Assembly (NCBI RefSeq): GCF_000317595.1
Contig: NZ_AEJC01000293.1
Span: 18,726-82,725 of the forward strand
DNA from: Streptomyces ipomoeae 91-03
GTDB lineage: Bacteria > Actinomycetota > Actinomycetes > Streptomycetales > Streptomycetaceae
Length of the DNA stretch: 64,000 nucleotides
Reading direction: 5' to 3'
The stretch's first letter is position 1. Each line of letters begins with the position of its first letter. Both the position numbers and the translations under genes were made by a program. The notes under the pieces were generated by a model. It saw nothing but the letters and a program-made list of their open reading frames with translations, had not been told where the DNA came from and made no database searches. Shown here in pieces: positions 26,362-35,127 of the stretch.

Positions 26362-27530
26362 ACCTTCCCTCCGTCGGTCGTGGGCGTGATGGCCTGCTGG
26401 AGCCGCTGGAAGGGCAGCGGCGTGATGCTGTTGAAGGTCCGGGTGTCCCCGCAGGGCATCGTCCGGCGGCGCAGGTGGTCCCTCAGGTCTTCGACCAGAT
26501 CGTCCGTCGGGCCCAGGAGCAGCCCGCGCCTCAGTACGAAGACCGTCGGGCCGTCAACGGAGGTCTGCGGTTCCCCGTCGAGGGCCACCACGATGCGGCC
26601 TTCGGTAGAGCTGTCGAGGACCGTGGCCTGTGCCGCGTCCTGCCACAGCTCGACCACCCTGGTGCACCCACGAAGGTGCACGCTCCAGCGGTCGCCTGAC
26701 GAATCGGATTTCATGCCCTTCCAGCCGAGCTCCCGCTGCCAGGCGTCCAGGGCTTGGCGTACCTCGTACATGGCCTGGTCATCCGTGAGCGGTTGCTGCT
26801 CGAACAGTGCCTTTTCGCGGGCCGGTACGCCTGCCAGGAGTCGGCGGGGCGGGAAACTCTTGGCGACGACGGCTCCAGCGGCGACGATGCAGCTGTCGCC
26901 GATGTCCGCGCCGGGCATGATGGAGCAGTGGTAGCCGAGCCACACCTTGTTCCCGATGCGCACGCCCTCGAAGGCGGTGCTGTAACCGTCGAGGACGCTG
27001 TGGGCGAAGTGGTAGCCGTGGGTCCAGATGCTGACGTACTGGCCCGAACCGACGTCCGAGCCGATGTCGATCAGACAGTTGGCGTTGAGGATGTTGTGGG
27101 GGCCGACGGTGACGCGGTCTCCGATGCGCACGGTGGCCGTGGACTCGAGGGTCCCCCCGCCGCCAACTGTGCTGTGCGGGCCCACGTAGAGGAGTCGGCC
27201 CGCGTCGAAGGCTCGGGCGACGATATCGACGCCGGTACAGATGCGAGCGGCTGGCCCGGTGCTGAAGCTGTCGGCGCAGAGGACCCGCACGCCAGCGGCG
27301 ATCTCACTGTTGTCTCCGATGCTGAGGTGGCCGCCGCGCAGGTCGGCTCCCGCGCCGAGGTGGACTTCGCGGCCCAGGTGGATGCGGTCGCCCACAAGCC
27401 GGACGCCGTCGTCGAGTCGTACGCCAGGCTCGATCACCAGCTCGTGGGCGTGGATGACCACGTCCCGTCCCGCTACGCAGTCTGCGGGCAGGTGCGCGCG
27501 GGGGATGGCGGAATCGATGAGCAGGGGCAT
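26358..27530 (-). CDS. Left-handed beta-helix acyltransferase with a unique C-terminal domain
   Basis: The first 240 residues of this 390-residue protein are hexapeptide repeats (VRLVGDRIHLGREVHLGAGA; VWLGYHCSIMPGADIGDSC), with HGYHFAHS as a likely catalytic His loop, as in sugar N-acyltransferases. After EKALFEQQPLTDD comes about 150 residues I do not recognise, containing RWSVHLRGCTRVVELWQDAA and VFVLRRGLLLGPTDDL. The start at 27530 is preferred over the ATG at 27542 because GGAGG then lies 5 nt upstream. Together with the aminotransferase upstream it likely acylates an amino sugar. Confidence 0.75.
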   Translation of the reverse strand: MPLLIDSAIPRAHLPADCVAGRDVVIHAHELVIEPGVRLDDGVRLVGDRIHLGREVHLGAGADLRGGHLSIGDNSEIAAGVRVLCADSFSTGPAARICTGVDIVARAFDAGRLLYVGPHSTVGGGGTLESTATVRIGDRVTVGPHNILNANCLIDIGSDVGSGQYVSIWTHGYHFAHSVLDGYSTAFEGVRIGNKVWLGYHCSIMPGADIGDSCIVAAGAVVAKSFPPRRLLAGVPAREKALFEQQPLTDDQAMYEVRQALDAWQRELGWKGMKSDSSGDRWSVHLRGCTRVVELWQDAAQATVLDSSTEGRIVVALDGEPQTSVDGPTVFVLRRGLLLGPTDDLVEDLRDHLRRRTMPCGDTRTFNSITPLPFQRLQQAITPTTDGGKV

Positions 27531-27550
27531 GCGGACCTCCATGGAGTCAG

Positions 27551-28615
27551 TCAGCAGGGCAGCTTTGTCAGCAGGTCGCAGACGCGCTGAACGTCCGAGT
27601 CGGACATGGCCGGGTACAACGGCAGGGAGAGGGTTCGGCCCACAGTGGCCTCAGCCACAGGGAAGTAGCCGGGGGCGGCCCCGAGTTCTCGATGCAGCAG
27701 TTCATGACGTTGTGTCAATCGACTCGCGTCGACCTCGTGCTTGTGGAAGAACCCGAGGAGGCGTTCGCGTTCCTCTTCGTCGGCGCACCGAAGAACGAAC
27801 CGATAAACGAGCCGTCCTGGATCGGGCAAGCCCGCCGGTGCGAGCGCATCGGGGCAGGCCGCGAGGTACTGGTTGGTGATCCACTCCCTGCGTTCCCGGA
27901 CTTGGGCGAGGCGCGAGAGCTGCGAGCGGGCCAGCGCCGCGTGCACGTCGGACAGGGTGAGGGGCATCCGGGGCCAGCGGCTGCTGCGAAAGCTCGCCTC
28001 GGTGTAGGAGGTGATCCGTTCGGAGATCTCGGTGTCTGCGCTCCAGCACAGTCCCCCGGTGGCCCCCGTGAAGACCTTCGTGGCGTAGAGCGAGGACACC
28101 GCGACCCGCCCGAAGGTTCCGTGTTCACCGTGCGGACCCCTGCTCCCGAACGAATGGCAGCAGTCCTCGACGAGGTTGGGGCAGATCTCAGCCAGGTCAG
28201 GCAGAGCTGCGGTCGCACCGTAGGTGTGCACCACGAAGGCGGCGTACGGCCTCCCTGTCCGGTCGGAGGCGTCCCGCAGCGACTGCGGAGACATGGTCAG
28301 TCCGTCAGGCTCGACATCGACGACGAGCGGGCGGCAGCCGGCCAGGCGAACGGCGTCGAGCAAGGCCACACAGGAATAGGTGGGTACGGCGATGAGAGCG
28401 TCGGCTGGTGCCTCCAGGCCAACGAGTGCGAGGAACAAGGCGAGCGTGCCCGAGGTCGTGGCGACAGCACGGCCCGCGCCGAAGTACGCGACCACGTCCT
28501 CCTCCAGGCGCCGGCGCTCGGGCCCGGGGGCAATCCAGCCGGACTGGAGGACTCGGTCTACGGCGGCTCGGTCAGCCATGGTGACCAAGGGCGCATTGTG
28601 ATCGATCCAGGTCAC
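27551..28615 (-). CDS. DegT/DnrJ/EryC1/StrS-family PLP aminotransferase
   Basis: The 354-residue protein has TTSGTLALFLAL (PLP phosphate binding), DCCHSFGS (the Asp pairing with the pyridine N) and SSLYATKVF with the Schiff-base Lys at residue 180. These enzymes transaminate keto-sugars or keto-cyclitols, usually nucleotide-linked. The GTG start overlaps the preceding stop (GTGA). The adjacent beta-helix acyltransferase and the distal sugar dehydrogenase and deacetylase support an amino-sugar pathway. Confidence 0.85.
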   Translation of the reverse strand: MTWIDHNAPLVTMADRAAVDRVLQSGWIAPGPERRRLEEDVVAYFGAGRAVATTSGTLALFLALVGLEAPADALIAVPTYSCVALLDAVRLAGCRPLVVDVEPDGLTMSPQSLRDASDRTGRPYAAFVVHTYGATAALPDLAEICPNLVEDCCHSFGSRGPHGEHGTFGRVAVSSLYATKVFTGATGGLCWSADTEISERITSYTEASFRSSRWPRMPLTLSDVHAALARSQLSRLAQVRERREWITNQYLAACPDALAPAGLPDPGRLVYRFVLRCADEEERERLLGFFHKHEVDASRLTQRHELLHRELGAAPGYFPVAEATVGRTLSLPLYPAMSDSDVQRVCDLLTKLPC

Positions 28616-29427
28616 TGCTTATCCCTTCTCGGGGACAGGCACTCAGCCAGCTCGCGCAGCCACTCAAGGAGGCGCCGGTCAGGGTGGCCGTGCCCTTCGT
28701 CGTGTTCCAGGGCGACTGCTGCCGGACGACAGGTCCGCAGAACATGGGCTACTACGCCGTACGGGACCTGCGGGTGCGTGCCACTGCCCGGGGCCGGGTA
28801 CGGCCGGTGCCCAGACCTTGAGCGATCGTTGTCGTAGAGGTGCACGGACTTGATGCGGGGGCCGAGTACGTCCGCGAAGGATCGCACCGCCTCAGGGCCG
28901 CCTAGCTGGTGTGCGTGGCCGATGTCCAGGCACAGACCCAGGTTGGGCCACTCTTCGAGAAACCGCAGGTACTGCTCGGCGCTCGCACAGTGAGGGTTGT
29001 CGGTCATGTTCTCGATCAGGACCGGGACCTGGAAGAGCTGGGTGAGCCGGTCAGCCTCCGCGAGGAACGCCGTGGCAAAGTCTTCAAACCCCTCGACGGG
29101 AAAGGGCGGATATGGCGTCGGGAAGTGTGCGACGACGTGCTGCGCTCCAAGATCTGCTGAACACCTGACCGTGGTTTCAAGGGCAGCGATCGCCGCAGCG
29201 GCTTCCTGTGGGTCAGGCCCCGTAGGGCAGTAGCGAGGCATCAGCTGCGGGTGGGGAGTCGGGGTGTGCAGCGCCGGCCTGATGTCGTGGTCGGCGCAGA
29301 ACTTCCGGATCCGGGGCAGCGCCTCAACGGGGTAGGTGTAGAACTCCACGAGGTCCGGCTGATAGTCCAGCAGCGCCTCCAGGTCCGACTTGACCTGCAA
29401 CACGCTGGTCGAGACGCCGAGCATCAT
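28612..29427 (-). CDS. Sugar-phosphate isomerase/epimerase-like TIM-barrel protein
   Basis: A 271-residue xylose-isomerase-like barrel (AP endonuclease 2 superfamily). Likely metal ligands lie in VLIENMTDN, CLDIGHAHQ, SVHLYDND and ALEHDEGHGHPD. It may isomerise, epimerise or dehydrate a sugar intermediate. The start is ATG at 29427, within ATGA overlap and after GGAGGGGGG, rather than the further upstream in-frame start. It is embedded in the operon between a methyltransferase and the aminotransferase. Confidence 0.75.
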   Translation of the reverse strand: MMLGVSTSVLQVKSDLEALLDYQPDLVEFYTYPVEALPRIRKFCADHDIRPALHTPTPHPQLMPRYCPTGPDPQEAAAAIAALETTVRCSADLGAQHVVAHFPTPYPPFPVEGFEDFATAFLAEADRLTQLFQVPVLIENMTDNPHCASAEQYLRFLEEWPNLGLCLDIGHAHQLGGPEAVRSFADVLGPRIKSVHLYDNDRSRSGHRPYPAPGSGTHPQVPYGVVAHVLRTCRPAAVALEHDEGHGHPDRRLLEWLRELAECLSPRRDKQ

Positions 29428-30170
29428 GTCCCCCCTCCAGGTGCGCACCGGGCGATCTCAAGGACGGCGTGTTGATGGATGAGTTGGCTTCCGTTGATCA
29501 GCCGCTGCTGTCCATCGACCTCGGTGGACCAGGAGTGCAGCGGGTCCTCAGACCAGCGCGACACCGTTCGGGACGGCGCCAACGCCGTCCAGCGCCACCA
29601 CAGTCCCCGCTCTCGCAGGCCTGCTTCGACGGTCCGCCGCGACCACAAGGTCCAGCCGCTCTGCCATTCCCCGGGCGTGCCGGGGCCCGAGCGGCGTACC
29701 CGCACCAGGGTGTCCACGTCCTCAGGGTTGAACAGCCCGAAGACCACCAGCCGGACCTGTGGTGTGCCCGCGCTGAGCGCACCGTCCAGCCAGATCAGCG
29801 GTTCGTCGAAGATCGAGTGGACGCCGAGCAAGGTGACGATGTCCTGGTTTCGCGGCAGCGTCGTCGGATCGAGAACATTTCCAACGCGCAGGTCCATCTC
29901 CGGCTGAAGCTCGCGGGCGTACTCCACCACCTGCGGCAATACGTCGATGCCCGTGCACCGCAGCTGCGGCCAGCGTGCGCGGAGTTGCTGAAGGAATCCG
30001 CCCAGCGAGCAGCCGATGTCCAGCAGGGACGCGGAAGGATTCGCATCCAGGAAGGGGCCGAGCAGATCGATGACCGCCGTGAAGTGCGGCTTGTCGAGGG
30101 CCCGGTCGGGCTCACCGAGGCAGTTCAGGTCGATACTGCGGGAGCCGAGGGGCAGCTCAGGTCGAGCCAT
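29424..30170 (-). CDS. Class I SAM-dependent methyltransferase
   Basis: 248 residues with motif I SLLDIGCSLGGFLQQLRA, CTGIDVLPQVVEYAREL and IVTLLGVHSIFDE. The start chosen is ATG at 30170, with GAGGTG six bases upstream; a GTG at 30179 is possible. It overlaps the 3' end of the pentapeptide-repeat gene by 14 bp. The target atom is unknown; as the second methyltransferase of the operon, it suggests at least two methyl groups in the product. Confidence 0.75.
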   Translation of the reverse strand: MARPELPLGSRSIDLNCLGEPDRALDKPHFTAVIDLLGPFLDANPSASLLDIGCSLGGFLQQLRARWPQLRCTGIDVLPQVVEYARELQPEMDLRVGNVLDPTTLPRNQDIVTLLGVHSIFDEPLIWLDGALSAGTPQVRLVVFGLFNPEDVDTLVRVRRSGPGTPGEWQSGWTLWSRRTVEAGLRERGLWWRWTALAPSRTVSRWSEDPLHSWSTEVDGQQRLINGSQLIHQHAVLEIARCAPGGGT

Positions 30171-31578
30171 GCTGCTCACCTCGCAGGACGCCTTCGAAGG
30201 CGGTCAGGTAGGTACTCAGGGCCGCCGTGTCCGGCGATTCCGTGGCGTTGAGTGCCTCCTTGAGTCCGGTGCACCGGTCGGCGAAGAACGGCGGCTTGAT
30301 GCCCGCGAGCTTGGTGCGGCGGCACGTCACCTTCACCCAGGTGGACTGGAAGAGCGCGGCTCCGGTCAGGTCCGCGTCCGTCAGGTCCGACTGGCTGAAC
30401 CGGCTGTACGCTGCGTTGACCTCGCGCAGGTTCGCGTTGCTGAGGTCGGCCGCGATGTATGCCTGGACGAGGATCGCGCCGGCGAGTGAGGAATCGGCCA
30501 GACACATGCCGCGCGGCGGGTCTCCGGTGATCATCGCTCGGTAGAGGTTGCTCTGCGCGAGATCGGCACCCCGCATGTCCACGTCCCGGAAAACGGCGCA
30601 GCGGCCGGTGAATCCACCCATCCGGGCCCGCTGGAGCTGCGATTCGACCACGTGCAGGTTCTCGGCCTGGGCGTTTCCCAAGTCGGCCTCGGTCAGGCAG
30701 GTCCTGTGCACGGAGGCGGCCACGAAGCTGGCCGAGGAGAGCTTGGCACGTGTCAGGTCGCTGTCGCGCAGCCTGAGCCCGGGAAGGGCGGCTGTGCTCA
30801 GGTCGATGCCGGGCAGGCTGCAGTGCCCGATGTCTGCGTCGGGCGCATGGAGGTCACGCGCGACCACGGTGTCGCCGCGAAGACCGTCGAGGCGCAGGCG
30901 CGGCAGTCTCGCTCCGCTGAGGTCGAGGCCGTCGCAGTTCGTGGCTCGCTGGATGACGACACCGGCCCCGCTCATTCCGTTGAGTCGGGTTCCGGCCATG
31001 TCGCTCTTGGTCATGGTCAGTTGATCGGCGACGGCGTTGTCGAAGACGGTCTTGCGCAGGACGGATTCGTTGATGCTCGCGCCCTGCAGGTTCGCGGCCT
31101 TGAGGTCGGATCCTTCCAGGTCGCACTGGTAGAAGGTGGTGCCGGCCAGGTGGCCGTTCGGCAAGGAAGTGCCTCGCATGGAGCAGCCGTGGAAGAGGCT
31201 GCCGGTGGCGTCTCGCAGATTGCTGAGGTCGGCGTTGTCGAAGACGGAGGTCTGTGCGGCGAGGGCGTGGACGTAGGCGTCGCGCATTCTGGCGCCGGTC
31301 AGATCAGTGCGTTCCATTCCCGGGCAGATCATGGTGACCCGGTCCAGGAGCGCCCTGCGCAGCGAGGTGCCGTGCAGAGTGGCGCGGTTGAGGACGGCAC
31401 CGGTCAGGTCGGCGTCCGTGAGGTTCAGGTTGGCGAGGTCCGCCTCGGCGAGCTGGAGTCCGCGTCCGGTGCTGTGCAGGAGATCTGCGGTAAGAGCTGC
31501 GATCTTCTTGAGGACGGGTTCGCGGTCTTCGGCGGCGTCCAGAGCGGTCAGGAGGCTCACATGCGTGGCGTTGGCCAT
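30157..31578 (-). CDS. Long pentapeptide-repeat protein
   Basis: 473 residues dominated by A(D/N)LXX-type repeats, such as LAEADLANLNLTDADLTGAV, DLEGSDLKAANLQGASI and DLSNANLREVNA. Such sequences fold as a right-handed quadrilateral beta-helix. Some relatives (Qnr, MfpA, McbG) protect DNA gyrase, but many have no known role. The N-terminal 35 residues are helical. Repeats are less regular in the centre (residues 200-260). Its place inside the operon suggests self-protection or a scaffold; neither is shown by sequence. AGAGGGGA precedes the ATG. Confidence 0.8.
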   Translation of the reverse strand: MANATHVSLLTALDAAEDREPVLKKIAALTADLLHSTGRGLQLAEADLANLNLTDADLTGAVLNRATLHGTSLRRALLDRVTMICPGMERTDLTGARMRDAYVHALAAQTSVFDNADLSNLRDATGSLFHGCSMRGTSLPNGHLAGTTFYQCDLEGSDLKAANLQGASINESVLRKTVFDNAVADQLTMTKSDMAGTRLNGMSGAGVVIQRATNCDGLDLSGARLPRLRLDGLRGDTVVARDLHAPDADIGHCSLPGIDLSTAALPGLRLRDSDLTRAKLSSASFVAASVHRTCLTEADLGNAQAENLHVVESQLQRARMGGFTGRCAVFRDVDMRGADLAQSNLYRAMITGDPPRGMCLADSSLAGAILVQAYIAADLSNANLREVNAAYSRFSQSDLTDADLTGAALFQSTWVKVTCRRTKLAGIKPPFFADRCTGLKEALNATESPDTAALSTYLTAFEGVLRGEQHGST

Positions 31579-31628
31579 CGGAATTCCCCTCTGTCGGTAC
31601 GTGCGGGTCGAGTTGGTCCGCTGCCTGC

Positions 31629-32333
31629 TCAGCCCTGGGGCAGCGCTGCTCCCAGTCCGTGTTGGCGTTCCAAGGCGAAGGCTTCGGCGTACTCGGTGCC
31701 ACTGAGCTGGCCGTGAAAGCGGTCGGCGAGTTGGACGGCGGCACCGTCCACGGGCCGGAAGCCCGGGCGAGCACGGGTGAATGGTTCGAGGGCTTCGGCC
31801 TTGCGCTTGAACTGGTCGCTGATGTCGACGAACACGGTGGGGCAGAACTGCGAGGTGGCGATCGTTCGAGGCTCGGCGGGGCGAAGAGAGAACAGATCCG
31901 CCCGGTGGTTGCGCAGAGCTGCGGCGACGGCTCGTCCAGTCAGGGCATGGTCGACATGCCCGTCACCGCGCCAGTGGGTGAGCACCGTCTGCGGAGCTAT
32001 CTCCGTCATCAGCCGGTCGAGAGTGGCGACGAGGGCCACCTCCCCGTAGTCGGAGACCTGGAGCGCAGGCTCCCCGTGGGGCCAGCGAAGCTCGTAGCCG
32101 AGGAGTCCGGCGGCTCGTTCGGTGTCCGCGATTCGCTGTTCCGCGCTGGGGCCGGTCTCCGCGAGAGAGAGCACCGCTGTGACGACCCGCACGCCCGCAT
32201 CACTGAGGCGAGCGATCGTCCCCCCGGCAGCGATCTCTGCGTCGTCCGCGTGAGCGACGACAACCATGACGGTACGAGGCGGTGTGTCCATCTCGGCCCG
32301 CGTACCGATGGGCAGGCCCTCGTCTGCACTCAT
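31629..32333 (-). CDS. PIG-L/LmbE-family deacetylase
   Basis: A 234-residue protein. The zinc site is AHADDAE (family form HPDDxE, here with Ala instead of Pro) and the third ligand is in HWRGDGHVDH. Known members remove acetyl groups from GlcNAc-containing compounds, as in mycothiol, GPI-anchor and aminoglycoside pathways. The ATG at 32333 overlaps the stop of the sugar dehydrogenase. In context it probably deacetylates a GlcNAc-type or uronic acid intermediate. Confidence 0.85.
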   Translation of the reverse strand: MSADEGLPIGTRAEMDTPPRTVMVVVAHADDAEIAAGGTIARLSDAGVRVVTAVLSLAETGPSAEQRIADTERAAGLLGYELRWPHGEPALQVSDYGEVALVATLDRLMTEIAPQTVLTHWRGDGHVDHALTGRAVAAALRNHRADLFSLRPAEPRTIATSQFCPTVFVDISDQFKRKAEALEPFTRARPGFRPVDGAAVQLADRFHGQLSGTEYAEAFALERQHGLGAALPQG

Positions 32334-33685
32334 CGGGCCGATCCCGAAGCTGAAGATCCGCCGACCGGGGTCGGAGTGCCCATTTCCACGTAGCGGACCC
32401 GGGTGCCGGCAAATGCTCTGCGAAGCCGGCCGAGGCTGTCGATCACAGTCGGCGGGTCAGCAAGAGCCGACAGACGCTCGGGTAGATCCGAGTACGCCGC
32501 ATGCGGGGTGGCGATGACGAGTGTCCGTACCGATGCCAGGTCTTCCGGCCAGCTCAGCGCACTCGCGCCCTCCCCGCGGGCAAGGACTTCTTCCGCTGAG
32601 AGAAAGGGGTCGTGAAGTCGGACGTCCGCCCCGCGGGCAGACAGTGCTGCCGCGAGGGCGAGAGCCGGCGAACCTTGGGGCAGGTGAACGTCCGGCGCGT
32701 AGCTGATGCCGAGAATGCCAATGGGACCGTCGAACTCGCTGGTCAGCCACTGGGCAACCCTGCCGGGGTGAGTGGCGTCCCATTCGAGCGCGCTGTCCAC
32801 GAGGGGCAACTGTCCCTCGCCGAGGAGTCCATCGCCGGCGTAGTGCGGGCTGAGCGGTATGCAGTAGCCGCCGATCCCGATCGAGGGATGGAGGGTAGGG
32901 ACGTTCCACTTGGTCCCGGCCAGCCGGAACACCTCGGCCATGTCCAGATCTGGATAGGCCGTTGCGAGCTGGTTGGTCAACACCAGGTCCACATAGCGAT
33001 AGAGGTTCTCAACCGACTTGGACAGGGCCGCGCGGGTCCAGTCGCCAGCCACGTGAACCACGTCGCTGACGGTCCCATACAGATCGGTCACCAAGGCCCG
33101 GGATGCCGCACTCTGGGTGCCGATCACCCGGGGCAGACTGCGCAGGTTCATCTCCGGGTCCAGCAGCCAGTCTCTGCGCGGGGCCGTTGCGAGATGGATC
33201 CCAGCTTCCATCACCCCAGTCGCACCCGTGAGCAGTGGAAGCACCAGGTCCAACCAGCGCACGCTCACCGTGCTCTCGATGCTGACCAGCAGCTCCTTGT
33301 CCGTCCGGTACGCGGAGCCGATGGCCTTGAGTACGACTTCGAGGGGATCCCGGAACGCCTTCCCGCCGCGCTCAGTGTTGACGCAGATGAGGTGGATCTG
33401 GGCCTCGAGCGCCTCCGCGTCGTCCGGCGCAGCCGCGCGGAGCCGGCCGTCCCGGAGTATTCCCGGGTCCAGGTGGATCTTGTCTTCGAAGCCGGGTAGC
33501 GGCACCGTACCAGCGTTTATGCAGCGGACCCGGTAGGCGTCCACGTCCACGATCGTGCAGCGGAAGCCTTCTTGGGCGAAGGCAGCGGCTGCCGAGAGCC
33601 CGATGAATCCGGCTCCCCAGACAGTGATCCGAGCCGACCTGTCACTGATGCTTTGATGGAGAGGAGAGGGGTTGGTGGCCATCAT
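32330..33685 (-). CDS. UDP-glucose/GDP-mannose-type nucleotide-sugar 6-dehydrogenase
   Basis: 451 residues. The N-terminal NAD site is TVWGAGFIGLSAAAAF. The central domain has SKSVENLYRYVD. The catalytic Cys lies in IGGYCIPLSPHY. The C-terminal UDP-binding domain starts GILGISYAPDVHLPQGSP. These enzymes oxidise C6 of UDP-sugars, including UDP-GlcNAc and UDP-ManNAc, to uronic acids in two NAD-dependent steps. The ATGATG start overlaps the stop of the HisRS-like gene. It gives the cluster a probable aminouronic acid precursor when combined with the PIG-L deacetylase. Confidence 0.85.
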   Translation of the reverse strand: MMATNPSPLHQSISDRSARITVWGAGFIGLSAAAAFAQEGFRCTIVDVDAYRVRCINAGTVPLPGFEDKIHLDPGILRDGRLRAAAPDDAEALEAQIHLICVNTERGGKAFRDPLEVVLKAIGSAYRTDKELLVSIESTVSVRWLDLVLPLLTGATGVMEAGIHLATAPRRDWLLDPEMNLRSLPRVIGTQSAASRALVTDLYGTVSDVVHVAGDWTRAALSKSVENLYRYVDLVLTNQLATAYPDLDMAEVFRLAGTKWNVPTLHPSIGIGGYCIPLSPHYAGDGLLGEGQLPLVDSALEWDATHPGRVAQWLTSEFDGPIGILGISYAPDVHLPQGSPALALAAALSARGADVRLHDPFLSAEEVLARGEGASALSWPEDLASVRTLVIATPHAAYSDLPERLSALADPPTVIDSLGRLRRAFAGTRVRYVEMGTPTPVGGSSASGSAR

Positions 33686-34953
33686 GCCTGCTTCCTTTCG
33701 GGACGTCGGGGAGCCACCACATGGCCTGTCAGCCGATCGCCGAGGGATGTCCTGACCGGGACTTGCCGCGTGCGGCCGACGACGGCCGTGTTCTGTAGGG
33801 TCAGTGAGCCACTGGCTTGCTCGCGTTCGCCGACGAGGGCGAACCAGACCAGCTCGTCACGGGGCATGCGCTTGAGCTCGCGGCCGAGACGTCCGGGACG
33901 CCAGTGTTCGATCACCTGCATGCCGCCGGCGCGGAGCTCACTTGCTGCCGCGAGGAAAAAATCAAGATCAGCTGCGCCGTGGACCTTCAGCAGATGGACC
34001 TGCTGCGTAGGACGCTCAGGCACCAGCTCGGCGAGTAACTCGACCGAGACGGCGGTGCTCCAACAGGTCTGTATGTCTTCCCGCAGGGCCCGGACGACGT
34101 GGTGGTAACCGCCACCATCCCCGAGCATTCGACCGTCCTGGTCGTGCACGGTGAAGCTCAGCCCAGCGCCATATTCGGTTGCGCGTGACCATTTCAAGGA
34201 GAAGGCGGTGGCAGCGCCCAGCCCTCTTGCCGTGCTGAGCACTTGGCGTACATGGCTGGTCCGGGATCGCAGCAGTGGTTCGGCACGGTCGATCGCCGAT
34301 AAGGACTGCTCCGCGTCAGAGTCCTCACAAAGCGCCACAAGCTCCTGGTACCGCTGTAGGAAGCCCATCGCGCGCTGGTCAGCGACTGGTTGATCCTTAC
34401 GGACTTGGTGCAGGACAGTCCGCGCCTGCGTCAGCGAGAGCCCTTCGTCCTCCGCCAGAGTGTCGATCATCTCGAAGTCGCAGTAGCGGAAGCCTGCGCC
34501 CGGAGCACGGCCACCCAGGAGAGCGGTCCAGAGGCGAAGGAGGGTCAGGTCCGCGCCGACTTCGTCCTGTTCGTTGCACAGGACAGCAACAGCCTGTGTC
34601 CAGCCTCGGCGGCGCTTGTGTCGATATCGTGCCACGGGGACGCAGGCGGCGGCCCGAACAGGCTGACCGTGCCGTAACTCCCCGGACCCTGCGATCGCCC
34701 GCAGCACTGCGACCAGGGAGTCCGCCGTCAGGGCGAGTTCCCTTCCGCCCAGGTCTGCGAAGCTGAAGATCCGGCCCGTTGCCGCCGTACCGAACTGTTC
34801 GAACGTCGCCGCATAGCCAACCGGCGACACTTGCACCGGGAGGAATCCGAAGCTGCTGGCCGCCGAACGGAACTCCGCCTCCGCCCGGAAGATCCCTGCT
34901 GCCATCGGCCCCACGTCGTCGGCGAATCCTCTCGGGGTTGCCCATGCGTCCAC
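33682..34953 (-). CDS. HisZ/histidyl-tRNA-synthetase-like class II paralogue
   Basis: 423 residues. The N-terminal half resembles the HisRS/HisZ catalytic fold (FADDVGPMAAGIF, FGFLPVQVSPVG, GRIFSFADLGGRELALTADS, VARYRHKRRRGWTQAVAVLC). AVAVLCNEQDEVGAD corresponds to the strand after motif 2. HisRS active-site signatures such as RGLxYYTG are degenerate (ATEYGAGLSFTV) and the C-terminal region resembles an anticodon-binding-like fold. It is therefore unlikely to charge tRNA normally; it may ligate an amino acid or bind histidine. GTG at 34953 follows a near-perfect AAGGAGGTG (34962-34970). It is the first gene of the operon. Confidence 0.6.
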   Translation of the reverse strand: MDAWATPRGFADDVGPMAAGIFRAEAEFRSAASSFGFLPVQVSPVGYAATFEQFGTAATGRIFSFADLGGRELALTADSLVAVLRAIAGSGELRHGQPVRAAACVPVARYRHKRRRGWTQAVAVLCNEQDEVGADLTLLRLWTALLGGRAPGAGFRYCDFEMIDTLAEDEGLSLTQARTVLHQVRKDQPVADQRAMGFLQRYQELVALCEDSDAEQSLSAIDRAEPLLRSRTSHVRQVLSTARGLGAATAFSLKWSRATEYGAGLSFTVHDQDGRMLGDGGGYHHVVRALREDIQTCWSTAVSVELLAELVPERPTQQVHLLKVHGAADLDFFLAAASELRAGGMQVIEHWRPGRLGRELKRMPRDELVWFALVGEREQASGSLTLQNTAVVGRTRQVPVRTSLGDRLTGHVVAPRRPERKQA

Positions 34954-35127
34954 GTTGGTAGCACCTCCTTGGGAGTCGTTGGTCTTGGTCCGGGGCGTCG
35001 CGCCGCCCCGTGGCTCTCAACATCCGCAGGCTTCACAAGCCGTACTCCGGTAGTCCGGCTCCATGGCGGGGGTTTGGCCGGTCATCTCCCGGTCTCTGAG
35101 ACCATTCCACTGTCGGGCTCGCGTGAG

